Assembly: GCA_945883885.1 (NCBI GenBank)
Contig: CAMCYM010000006.1
Span: 1 to 18,328 of the forward strand
Reading direction: 5' to 3'
Length of the DNA stretch: 18,328 nucleotides
Source: Chryseobacterium gleum
GTDB lineage: Bacteria; Bacteroidota; Bacteroidia; Flavobacteriales_D; Sanyastnellaceae
In this document: positions 1-7,947 of the stretch, one piece after another
Layout: every line of letters starts with the position of its first letter
Numbering within the stretch: the first letter of the stretch is position 1
The notes under the pieces: generated by a model
What the model was told of the DNA's origin: nothing
Databases searched by the model: none
Seen by the model: only the letters and a program-made list of their open reading frames with translations
Position numbers and translations under genes: made by a program

Positions 1-3000
1 TGCAGCGGTCCCGCGTGCATTCCGGAGCCCTTCACAATCGGAGCCTATGCAAACGTCACCACCCCCGTCTGCAATGCCGTGCAATTCGGTTGGACCGGCG
101 CAAACGTCAGTGGCGGAACTTGGAACTTCGGCGATGGCAACCAAGGCGCCGGCAACGGCATCACCCACACCTACACCACCGCGGCATGTTACAACGTGAC
201 CTTCAACGGGCTGGTGCCTGAAGCCGGCAACCCCGGCGGATTCTGCGCCGTGACGGAGAACCTCAGCGTCTGCGTGCCGCTGGCCGCCTTCTTCGACATG
301 ACCCCGCTAACGTGCAGCACCGTCCAGCTCACGGACATGTCGACCTACCTCAACACCGGGCCCGGAAGTCCGATCAACTCCGTCGTCTGGAACGTCGGGT
401 TCGGGCCCCTCCTGTACGGCCCCAACCAAACCGTGGCCTTCCCCGGTGCAGGCACCTACACCGTCACCGTCACGGTCACAAACGGCAACGGATGCACGGC
501 TTCGTATTCTGAAACCCTTGTCATCGGAGGCGTCGGCATCCCCCTCATCACGGCCAGCCCCGGTCCCTACTGCACCGATGAACCCATCGACTTCTCTGCG
601 ACCGCCACGAACGCCGTGCAGTTCACCTGGAACTTCGGCGACGGGGCGACCTTCAACGGTCTCGCCCCCTCGCACGCCTTCCTCGCCGCCGGCCCGTACA
701 CCGTGACCGCCACGGCCCTCGATGCGAACGGGTGCACCCAACAAAGTTCAATCACGCTCACCATTGCCCCCGGCGTACCGGACTTCCAACTTTCACCGGT
801 CGGCCCCTTGGCCGTGTGCACGGGCGGCGGCGTCAATGTCTGTGCGCCCGCAGGCTTCACGACCTATGCCTGGTCGCCCAGCGGCGGATCAGGAGTGTGC
901 GAGGTCCTCACCGCCGGAACCTATGCGGTGATGGTGACCGATGCAAACGGGTGCGAAAACACCTCGGATTCCATCCTCGTCGAAGCGGTTCCGCCGCCTT
1001 CAGGCACGCTCTCAGGGCCCTCCTACATCTGCGGTGCCGGCTGCGTCACCGTGCTCGCGCCGTACGCCCCGGGCTACACCTACCAGTGGATCGGTGGCAC
1101 CTCCGGAGCCCTCGCAGGAGAGACGAACTCCGCACTGACCGTGTGCGACGGCAACATCGATCCTGCTGGCTACACGGTGAAGGTGGTCAACGCCTTCGGA
1201 TGTTCTGCGGTCCTGGGACCGCACTTCGTGAGCCTCGCCTCCGTCCCCGCCTTCACCGTGGCGGTGTCACCGACGTCGTGCATCAATGGGCCGACGACGC
1301 TCGCGGTTACGCCGGCCAACCTGAACGTGTCGTACACGTGGTCGAACGGGATGACCGGGCCGGTGATCACGGTGGGAATCGCCGGGACGTACACCGTCAC
1401 GGGAACCGACCTGACCAGCGGGTGCGCGGGCACGGCGGGCGCCACCGTACATCCGTTGCCTGACTTCTGCACGGTCGCCACCGGATGCTACACAGCGTGC
1501 TACCACGACACCCTCTGCGGTCCGACGGGTCTGGCCGCTTACCAGTGGCTGCTCAACGGCTCCGCGCTCCCGGGCGCGACGTTTGCGTGCTACGAGCCGC
1601 TCGTTCCCGGGGAGTACCAACTCGTCGCCACGAACGCATTCGGCTGCACCGACACCACCGAAGTGATCGACGTCGAGTTGATTGAGTGCACCGAAGACGA
1701 AGGATGTGAAGTGGATCTGCTGGTGGAAGACCATCCGCAGGCCCCGGACAACGGCTGCTGCTTTGCGCTGAGCTACGTGGCCGGACCGGAGCCCATCTAC
1801 GGCATCGGGATTTCGTGCGCGCAGGCGGAGCTCGTTTGGCAGCCCGGAGGGCTCGACCCTTCGCTCCAGCCGCAGCTGATCATGCCGAATGCGTTGATCC
1901 TCACCTCGGTCAACCCAGGATCTCCCCTGCCCGCGAACCTCGCCGGCTTCATCGCGCTCTGCCTGCAAAACGTCACGGCTTCGCCGCAGCAAGTCATCGT
2001 GGACTGGTACGACGAGCAACTTGGGATTTTCTGCTCCGACACGCTGGCGTTTGAGTGCCCCGTGGAGCCCGACTGCCTGTATGTGACAGACCTCGATGCC
2101 GTCTGCATCGACGAACAAACGGTGGTCAGTTTCACGGTCTGCAACCCGAACGACGCAGCCTTCAGCACGGGCTTCCTTTCCGTGAATGCCGTCTCGCCCG
2201 CAGGTGTCGTGGTCAGTCCGTCCACGTTCGACCTCGGCACCACCCCGCTCGCCCCCGGCGCCTGTGCCACCTTCAGCGTCGTGCTCTCCGGATCGGGCAT
2301 CGCCCTGCAGGACTTCTGCTTCTCGCTCACCGCCCATGCCGAGAATCCTGCGAACAATCCGGCCACCTTGTGCTGCACCCTCGACACCCTGCTTTGCATC
2401 GAAATCCCGCAGTGCAATCCCTGTGAAGCCGTGGATGTTACGGGTGCCACTTCGCATCCGGATGCGCCCTGTTGCTACACCATCGACTTGGTGAACAACT
2501 ACACGGGCGGTGTCTTCGATGCGATCGGGCTGAACGTCCTGTCCCCGGCCACGTCGTTCTCCGTGAACAACCCGCTGAATTCGGGTTGGTGGACGAGCGG
2601 GTGGACCGGAGCCGCGGTGGAGTTCCTGCCTGCCGCGGGCACCGTGCCGATGGGCAATTTCTCCATTCCGGAAATCTGTTTGTCCACGAACCTCTCGCCG
2701 TGGCAGCAGATCGAAGTGCTCTGGCTGGAAGATGGGCTGATCGTGTGCCGAGACACCATCGAATTCTTCTGCACGCCCGGCTGTGGCTATGCGGTGGATG
2801 ACCAAACCGACTGCGCACCCGCCACCGGCATGTGGAACTGGACCGGATACCTCGTCAACAACGAGACCTACACCGTTTCGCAGGCGGTCGTCACCTTCCA
2901 AGACCCGGCGCTGCAGGCCTACAACTTCAGCCTTCCTGTGGGGCCGATCCCGCCCGGTGGCACATGGGGTCCGTTCACGGTTCCCATCGGTGCCCCCGCG

Positions 3001-3684
3001 GCGCCAGGGGATACCGTCTGCTTCACCATCACACACCACGAACTGCTTCCGGACGGGGGCTACGCCGAATGCTGCAGCTACATCGTTTGTACCGTGCTTC
3101 CCGACTGTGGATTTGCGTCTGAGTGTCTGTGCGGACCGGCCTTCCATTTGGCCGTAAGCCAAGGTATTACAGCAACACCTGACCCCACGAATCCCTATGT
3201 TTTCAATTTCAGTTTGACAGGAGGGGCTGTGCTATCCAGCTGCGATGTCGTGAAGTGGTCCTTCGGGGACGGAACGAGCTTCCTCGTAGCCGGCAACGTC
3301 TCTGTGTCTCACACCTTCTTGACCACCGGCAACTACTCCGTGTGTGCGAAGGTCATGCGGACCGATGTCAACCAAGTCAAATGCACGGCCACCGTTTGCA
3401 CGCCCGTTTCCATCGTGCTCAACGGACTGACGACAGGTCTCGTGGTCTTCCCGAACCCCGGCACCGGAGCGTTCTATTTGGCCGCTACCGTCGCCCCGGT
3501 GGGAGAGCGCTGGCAGATCACCGCATTCGATGCCATGACCCGACCCGTACGGGCATGGGTCCTTCCTGCCACGGAAGCCGGCCAAATCCTGGCCATCGAC
3601 CTCTCGGACCTCCCGACTGGAACATACACCCTCAAAGCCACAGACGGATTCACAATCCTGACTGAAAAAGCTGTCAAATACTGA
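1..3684 (+). CDS. Large secreted PKD/Ig-like repeat protein with T9SS C-terminal sorting domain (5' end outside window)
   Basis: The frame is already open at base 1 with no stop, so the true start lies upstream; GTG 79 is only an internal valine codon. About 1227 residues are visible. Several PKD or Ig-like units occur in the first third: WNFGDG motifs with a following AGxYTVTxTxxxxNGC strand near bases 121-240, 625-740 and 3256-3360, and degenerate units (TWSNG, YQWLLNG) between. The protein is rich in paired cysteines. Bases 1705-3105 hold two alternating modules (separate entry). The last ~80 residues (3442-3684) form a type A T9SS sorting domain: VVFPNPGTG, then DLSDLPTGTYTLKATDG, ending TEKAVKY. 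From family knowledge this signal directs export through the outer membrane and surface attachment or release. The protein is probably an adhesin or surface-matrix component; no catalytic domain is visible. A 41-base gap separates it from the next gene. Confidence 0.9.
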   Translation, partial: CSGPACIPEPFTIGAYANVTTPVCNAVQFGWTGANVSGGTWNFGDGNQGAGNGITHTYTTAACYNVTFNGLVPEAGNPGGFCAVTENLSVCVPLAAFFDMTPLTCSTVQLTDMSTYLNTGPGSPINSVVWNVGFGPLLYGPNQTVAFPGAGTYTVTVTVTNGNGCTASYSETLVIGGVGIPLITASPGPYCTDEPIDFSATATNAVQFTWNFGDGATFNGLAPSHAFLAAGPYTVTATALDANGCTQQSSITLTIAPGVPDFQLSPVGPLAVCTGGGVNVCAPAGFTTYAWSPSGGSGVCEVLTAGTYAVMVTDANGCENTSDSILVEAVPPPSGTLSGPSYICGAGCVTVLAPYAPGYTYQWIGGTSGALAGETNSALTVCDGNIDPAGYTVKVVNAFGCSAVLGPHFVSLASVPAFTVAVSPTSCINGPTTLAVTPANLNVSYTWSNGMTGPVITVGIAGTYTVTGTDLTSGCAGTAGATVHPLPDFCTVATGCYTACYHDTLCGPTGLAAYQWLLNGSALPGATFACYEPLVPGEYQLVATNAFGCTDTTEVIDVELIECTEDEGCEVDLLVEDHPQAPDNGCCFALSYVAGPEPIYGIGISCAQAELVWQPGGLDPSLQPQLIMPNALILTSVNPGSPLPANLAGFIALCLQNVTASPQQVIVDWYDEQLGIFCSDTLAFECPVEPDCLYVTDLDAVCIDEQTVVSFTVCNPNDAAFSTGFLSVNAVSPAGVVVSPSTFDLGTTPLAPGACATFSVVLSGSGIALQDFCFSLTAHAENPANNPATLCCTLDTLLCIEIPQCNPCEAVDVTGATSHPDAPCCYTIDLVNNYTGGVFDAIGLNVLSPATSFSVNNPLNSGWWTSGWTGAAVEFLPAAGTVPMGNFSIPEICLSTNLSPWQQIEVLWLEDGLIVCRDTIEFFCTPGCGYAVDDQTDCAPATGMWNWTGYLVNNETYTVSQAVVTFQDPALQAYNFSLPVGPIPPGGTWGPFTVPIGAPAAPGDTVCFTITHHELLPDGGYAECCSYIVCTVLPDCGFASECLCGPAFHLAVSQGITATPDPTNPYVFNFSLTGGAVLSSCDVVKWSFGDGTSFLVAGNVSVSHTFLTTGNYSVCAKVMRTDVNQVKCTATVCTPVSIVLNGLTTGLVVFPNPGTGAFYLAATVAPVGERWQITAFDAMTRPVRAWVLPATEAGQILAIDLSDLPTGTYTLKATDGFTILTEKAVKY
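1705..3105 (+). repeat. A-B-A-B protein-level module duplication in the T9SS protein
   Basis: Two module types alternate: A1 1705-2073, B1 2074-2421, A2 2422-2781, B2 2782-3105 (about 123, 116, 120 and 108 residues). Both A modules begin CE, carry HPxAP followed by a CC pair, and end with a CL-QQ-V-W-C-DT-F-C pattern. Both B modules share a LxPG turn, a late CF-LT-H run, a second CC pair and a closing PxC. The modules are diverged at DNA level, so the duplication is old. The boundaries are my alignment by eye. Confidence 0.7.
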
Positions 3685-3725
3685 GAGTGGGCGGGGCAAG
3701 TGTGCGTCGTACCTTCGGACGAACG

Positions 3726-6700
3726 ATGACGCAGATGCGCCCCGCCCCTTCTTCGGAGGCTGATGAGCTGATTTCCCGGCTCGACGACTTCATCCGCCGG
3801 CACCACCGCAACACCGCGGTGCGCGGCCTGCTCATGACGATCGGGGCTGTCATCGCCGGCTACCTGGCCGTCGCACTGGCCGAGCAAGTCGGGCGGTTCG
3901 GGACCGGCGGCCGCACCGCACTGTTCTACGGATTCATGGCCCTCGCAGCGGCTGCAGCAGTCCGGGGTGTTGTGCTTCCCTTGCTCCGTTTGCTGCACAT
4001 CCGCGGTGGACTTGACCACGCGGCAGCCAGCCGGATCATCGGCGACCACTTTCCCGAAGTCGCCGACAAGCTGCTCAACACCCTCCAGCTCACGGCGCAA
4101 TACGCCGAGGCACCCGAGGGCACCCGCGAACTCATCCTCGCCAGCATCCGCCAACGCACGGAAGCGCTGAAAGCCGTCCCCTTCATCGGGGCCATCGACT
4201 TCAGCGCCACGCGGCGCATGTTGCGGGTAGCACTCCCTCCCGCGCTGACCCTGGTTTTCTTGATGCTCTGGAAACCCGAGTTCTTGCGGGAACCCACCGA
4301 GCGCATCGTCGCCCATGGCACCGAGTTCGAACGGCCTGCTCCTTTTCGATTTGTTTTGAAATCTACGGAGCTGACTGCGGTGGTGGCCACGTCTTTCGAG
4401 GTGGTCGTCGCTGTAGAAGGAGCCACGCGACCTGCCGCCGTGTGGATCGAGTACGGCGGGGGACGCCACCGCATGGAAACTGCAGGTCGAGACACGTGGC
4501 GCCATGTCATTCCGATGGTGCGGGAGGATGTGGCATTCCGCTTTTCGGGCGGTGGGGTGACCTCGGTGGAGCACACGTTGAAGGCCCTGCCCGTGCCCGC
4601 TTTGGCCGGATTCACGGTCGAGGCGGTCGCGCCGGCGTACACCGGCGTCGGCACGCGCACCCTGGAAAACACGGGGGACCTGGTGGTTCCGGAAGGCACG
4701 GTGCTCACCTGGTCGTTTGCGACACGCGACACCGACCGACTGGATCTGGTCTTCGGGTCGACGACGGTACAGCCAGAGCGGGGACCCGCGGGACGGTTCA
4801 GCCACACGCTCAAAGCGCTTGCGTCACTGCCCTATTGGATTGTTCCCCTGAACGATGCCTTGGCAACCCACGATTCCATTCGCTACGACATCCGGGTGAT
4901 TCCCGATGGTGCGCCTTCCATTGCAGTCGAGGAATTGCCCGATTCCGTGTACCGCACCTTGCGCGATTTCCGCGGATGGGTCCAGGACGACTACGGATTC
5001 ACCCGACTCGAACTCGTGGTGCGGTGGGTCGAGGGCGCGAAGCCTCCGGGCACGCTCGACCGCATTCCTTTGCCACGTCCTGCAGGAAATCGGGATGTGT
5101 TTGTGTACCGCTGGGATGCCTCTTCCCTCGGCGTCGGTCCTGGGGATGTGCTCGAGTATTGGTTCGAAGTCTGGGACAACGACGGCATCCGCGGTCCCAA
5201 ATCCACACGCTCCACGACCCGCGTCCTCGATACCCCCGACGCCGATGAACTCCGCGAAGAGCGCAACGCCGCCGGAGAAGCCCTCGCTGAGCAACTCGAC
5301 GAGGCCCTGCAAGATGCCCGCGCGTTGAACAAGGAACTCGAAGACATCGAGCGCGCACTCCGTGAGGGCAAAGAACTCAGTTGGCAAGACAAGCGCGCTC
5401 TTGAAGAGTTCCTCCAGCGCCAAGAAGAACTCCAGCAGCAACTGCAGGAGTTGCAGCAGGCAAACGAAGAACGCACCGACCGTGCTTCCGAATTCTCAGA
5501 AACCGAAAACCGGATCCTCGAGAAGCAGGAACTGCTGCAACAGATGCTCGAGAACATCCTCTCCGACGAGATGAAAGAGCTCATGCAGGAGATGCGCGAT
5601 TTGCTCGAGCAACAGGGCGAGGAGGCGCTTGATTCGATGCAGGAGCGCCTCGATGAAATGGAAATCAACCAAGAATCGCTGGAGAAGGAGCTTGACCGCG
5701 CCCTCGAGCAGTTCAAACAGATGGAATGGGAGATGCGGATGGAGGAGGTCGCGGGCGCCCTCGAGGAGCTTGCGCAGGACCAGCTCGATTTGGCCGAAGA
5801 AACCAAGGAGCAGCAAACCCCTGCATCTGAACTGAAGGAGAAGCAAGACGCTCTCAATGAGCGGTTTGATAAGCTCCAAGACGAACTCGATGCGCTCGAG
5901 AAACAGAATGCAGAACTGGAAAATCCGAACGGCATGCCGGACACCTCGGAGGAGGAGGAGAGCATTCAAAATGAACTGAACAAAAGCAGCCAACAGCTCG
6001 AAAGTGGCAAGCCTTCGAAGGCTTCTGAATCCCAGAAAAAGGCCGGACAGCAAATGCAAGAGATGTCGCAACAGATGTCTGCGCTCCTGGCTGCGATGGA
6101 GGGTGAACAGCAGACCGAAGACCTCGAAGCCTTGCGCGCTCTGCTCGAGAACGTCCTGACCCTCTCGTTCGAACAAGAGTCCGTCATGGAGGCGGTCCGA
6201 ACCACCGGTCCAGACGATCCGCGGTACACGCAACACGGCAAAACCCAACGCCGACTGCGGGACGACAGCCGCATGGTCGAAGACTCATTGCTCGCCCTTG
6301 CAAAGCGGGTTCCGCAGCTCTCCGCCGCCGTTCACCGGGAAATCGGACTGGTGAACCACCACATGGACAAGGCGTTGGGCCAGTTTGGTGAGCGCCAAAC
6401 CGCCACCATCACCATGGACCAGCAATACGTCATGACGAGCTTCAACAACCTCGCCTTGATGCTCGATGAGGCCTTGCGCCAAATGCAGCAAGCCATGGCA
6501 AACGCCCAGCCCGGATCCGGAAACTGCGAAAAACCCGGCGGAAACGGATCCAAAGTGAGCGCAGGAGACCTCAAGCGCATGCAACAAGCCCTCGGAGAAC
6601 AGCTCTCAAAGATGAAGGAATCCATGGGCCGGGAGGGGTCGAACGGGCGCGGCTTGAGCGAGCAGTGGGCCCGCATGGCCGCGCAACAGGCCGCCCTTCG

Positions 6701-7106
6701 AAAACTCGCCGAGAAAAAGGCAGGCGAGCTGAACGAGGATGGCTCTGGACAAGGAAACGGGATGAAAGAAATCGCTCGGGCGATGGAAGAGCTCGAGCGA
6801 GATTTGGTCCGCAAGACCCTGAATCCAGAGACACTCAAGCGGCAACGCGACATCGAAACGCGCCTCCTCGAAGCAGAGAATGCGGAGCGCAAACGCGGCG
6901 AAGACACCGAACGCACTTCACGGACCGGACGGGACGCTGAACGCACCCCCCCGCCTAGCTTGCTCGACTTCTTGAACCGGAAAGAACGGGAGGCAGAGCT
7001 CCTCCGCACCGTTCCGCTCGAACTCGACCCCTTCTACCGGCAGCGGGTCAACGAATATTTCAATACTTTGGACGGGCCGAAACAGGCTCCTTTCCTACAG
7101 CAATGA
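3726..7106 (+). CDS. DUF4175 family membrane / coiled-coil protein
   Basis: A 1126-residue protein of unknown function. Hydrophobic helices lie at about residues 33-53, 64-88 and 166-182, all in the N-terminal sixth. A beta-rich, probably periplasmic region follows (about 185-500), then a long charged coiled coil (about 505-790, very rich in E, Q, L, K and R, with runs such as EELQQQLQELQQ), and a Q/M/K-rich C-terminal part to PFLQQ. This matches the layout of Bacteroidota proteins labelled DUF4175, which recur next to a small HATPase, ybeY and mnmG. ATG 3726 was chosen because the in-frame GTG 3687 only adds a short hydrophilic tail; ATG 3735 is also possible. No convincing Shine-Dalgarno site is present. 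The stop overlaps the next start (ATGA), indicating translational coupling. The role is unknown; a scaffold at the membrane is inference. Confidence 0.82.
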   Translation: MTQMRPAPSSEADELISRLDDFIRRHHRNTAVRGLLMTIGAVIAGYLAVALAEQVGRFGTGGRTALFYGFMALAAAAAVRGVVLPLLRLLHIRGGLDHAAASRIIGDHFPEVADKLLNTLQLTAQYAEAPEGTRELILASIRQRTEALKAVPFIGAIDFSATRRMLRVALPPALTLVFLMLWKPEFLREPTERIVAHGTEFERPAPFRFVLKSTELTAVVATSFEVVVAVEGATRPAAVWIEYGGGRHRMETAGRDTWRHVIPMVREDVAFRFSGGGVTSVEHTLKALPVPALAGFTVEAVAPAYTGVGTRTLENTGDLVVPEGTVLTWSFATRDTDRLDLVFGSTTVQPERGPAGRFSHTLKALASLPYWIVPLNDALATHDSIRYDIRVIPDGAPSIAVEELPDSVYRTLRDFRGWVQDDYGFTRLELVVRWVEGAKPPGTLDRIPLPRPAGNRDVFVYRWDASSLGVGPGDVLEYWFEVWDNDGIRGPKSTRSTTRVLDTPDADELREERNAAGEALAEQLDEALQDARALNKELEDIERALREGKELSWQDKRALEEFLQRQEELQQQLQELQQANEERTDRASEFSETENRILEKQELLQQMLENILSDEMKELMQEMRDLLEQQGEEALDSMQERLDEMEINQESLEKELDRALEQFKQMEWEMRMEEVAGALEELAQDQLDLAEETKEQQTPASELKEKQDALNERFDKLQDELDALEKQNAELENPNGMPDTSEEEESIQNELNKSSQQLESGKPSKASESQKKAGQQMQEMSQQMSALLAAMEGEQQTEDLEALRALLENVLTLSFEQESVMEAVRTTGPDDPRYTQHGKTQRRLRDDSRMVEDSLLALAKRVPQLSAAVHREIGLVNHHMDKALGQFGERQTATITMDQQYVMTSFNNLALMLDEALRQMQQAMANAQPGSGNCEKPGGNGSKVSAGDLKRMQQALGEQLSKMKESMGREGSNGRGLSEQWARMAAQQAALRKLAEKKAGELNEDGSGQGNGMKEIARAMEELERDLVRKTLNPETLKRQRDIETRLLEAENAERKRGEDTERTSRTGRDAERTPPPSLLDFLNRKEREAELLRTVPLELDPFYRQRVNEYFNTLDGPKQAPFLQQ

Positions 7107-7525
7107 TGCAGACCATCCAGCAGTTGCGGTTCACCTCCGTGCCAGAGAACATTGCCGTTGTCGAACGGCTCATCGACGAGGTGCGGGAAACCAACGGATT
7201 CGACGAGGTGCGCTACGGCGATGTGCTCATCGCCATGACCGAAGCGGTCAACAACGCCATCGTCCACGGGAACCGCTTAAACCCTGACTTTGAGGTCTTT
7301 GTAGACATGGAGGTTCGGGAAGGGGGGACGTTGTTTTTCCGCGTGACGGACCAGGGTCCCGGATTTGACTTCACGAACGTACCGGATCCCACTTCTCCAG
7401 AGAACTTGGAAAAGCCGAACGGACGCGGCGTGTTTTTGATGCGGCAGCTCTCCGATTCGTGCGAGTTCCTCGACCACGGTCGCATCGTCGAACTCAACTT
7501 CGAGGGGGTCATCCACACGTCCTGA
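7103..7525 (+). CDS. Anti-sigma-factor-like ATP-binding protein (HATPase_c_2 / RsbW-like)
   Basis: A 140-residue stand-alone GHKL-type ATPase domain. The N box is EAVNNAIVHGN (residues 47-57), the G1 box is DQGPGFD (83-89) and the G2 box is GRGVFLM (107-113). These are the ATP/Mg-binding motifs of the RsbW/SpoIIAB serine kinase family. No receiver, PAS or dimerisation-phosphotransfer domain is fused, so it is not a normal histidine kinase. The start ATG 7103 overlaps the upstream stop by four bases (ATGA); ATG 7106 would remove one residue. The stop overlaps the ybeY start by one base (TGATG). The domain is certain, but the target is not: no sigma factor or STAS antagonist gene is nearby, so a classical partner-switching role is only a possibility. 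Confidence 0.88.
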   Translation: MMQTIQQLRFTSVPENIAVVERLIDEVRETNGFDEVRYGDVLIAMTEAVNNAIVHGNRLNPDFEVFVDMEVREGGTLFFRVTDQGPGFDFTNVPDPTSPENLEKPNGRGVFLMRQLSDSCEFLDHGRIVELNFEGVIHTS

Positions 7526-7944
7526 TGGCGGTGGTGTTCAGCACGGCCGATCTCATTTGGACGTGCCGGAACAAACGGAAAATCCGCGCCTGGCTTGAAC
7601 AGGTAATCGCTGCGCACGGATTCGAAACCGGGGAAATCGAGTTGATTTTCTGCTCGGACTCCTACCTCCTTGAGCTCAACACGAAGGCGTTGCAACACGC
7701 CTACTACACGGACATCATCACCTTCGATTACTGCGCCGGTGAGTTGGTTTCTGGCGATCTCTTTGTCAGCCTCGACCGGGTGAAGGACAACGCCCTATCC
7801 CACAAAGTTTCATTTTCAACTGAACTACATCGCGTGCTCGTGCATGGGGTCCTCCACCTCTGCGGTTGGACCGACGCAACCGAAGCAGAAAAGCACGCCA
7901 TGCGCGCTGAAGAGAACCGTTGGCTGAGTTCTTTTCCCTCCTGA
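7525..7944 (+). CDS. ybeY: rRNA maturation endoribonuclease YbeY
   Basis: A 139-residue protein of the YbeY/UPF0054 metal-dependent RNase family, which acts in 16S rRNA 3'-end processing and ribosome quality control. The signature region is HGVLHLCGWTD (around residues 109-119), preceded by the TDIITFDY and SGDLFVS strands typical of the family. In E. coli the zinc site is H-x3-H-x5-H; here the first two histidines are present but the third position is aspartate. I recall this Asp as common in Bacteroidota YbeY, so the enzyme is probably intact. ATG 7525 is preferred over the longer frame from 7459 because it begins directly at the family N-terminus (MAVVFSTADL) and overlaps the preceding stop by one base. 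mnmG follows after three bases. Confidence 0.93.
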   Translation: MAVVFSTADLIWTCRNKRKIRAWLEQVIAAHGFETGEIELIFCSDSYLLELNTKALQHAYYTDIITFDYCAGELVSGDLFVSLDRVKDNALSHKVSFSTELHRVLVHGVLHLCGWTDATEAEKHAMRAEENRWLSSFPS

Positions 7945-7947
7945 ACC

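Noticed and set aside
1335..1340. Other CACGTG cores (also at 4493-4498 and 13382-13387) as parS sites
   Set aside because: Flanking bases do not match GTTY...RAAC, so these are chance hexamers.
1267..3162. Long minus-strand open frame (631 codons) opposite the T9SS gene
   Set aside because: Its translation is Arg/Gly/His-rich with no recognisable domain. It is the usual antisense shadow of a GC-rich gene, and the plus-strand PKD/T9SS protein is clearly real.
3687..3725. GTG 3687 as the start of the DUF4175 protein
   Set aside because: It adds 13 residues with no family or signal features and would leave only two bases after the upstream stop; ATG 3726 is simpler.
4441..4449. TGTGGATCG inside the DUF4175 gene as a DnaA box
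   Set aside because: It is isolated, has mismatches, lies in coding sequence, and has no AT-rich context or neighbouring boxes.
4991..5965. Serine-rich minus-strand frame opposite the DUF4175 coiled coil
   Set aside because: The Ser/Arg/Cys richness is simply the complement of Glu/Leu/Gln codons of the coiled coil.
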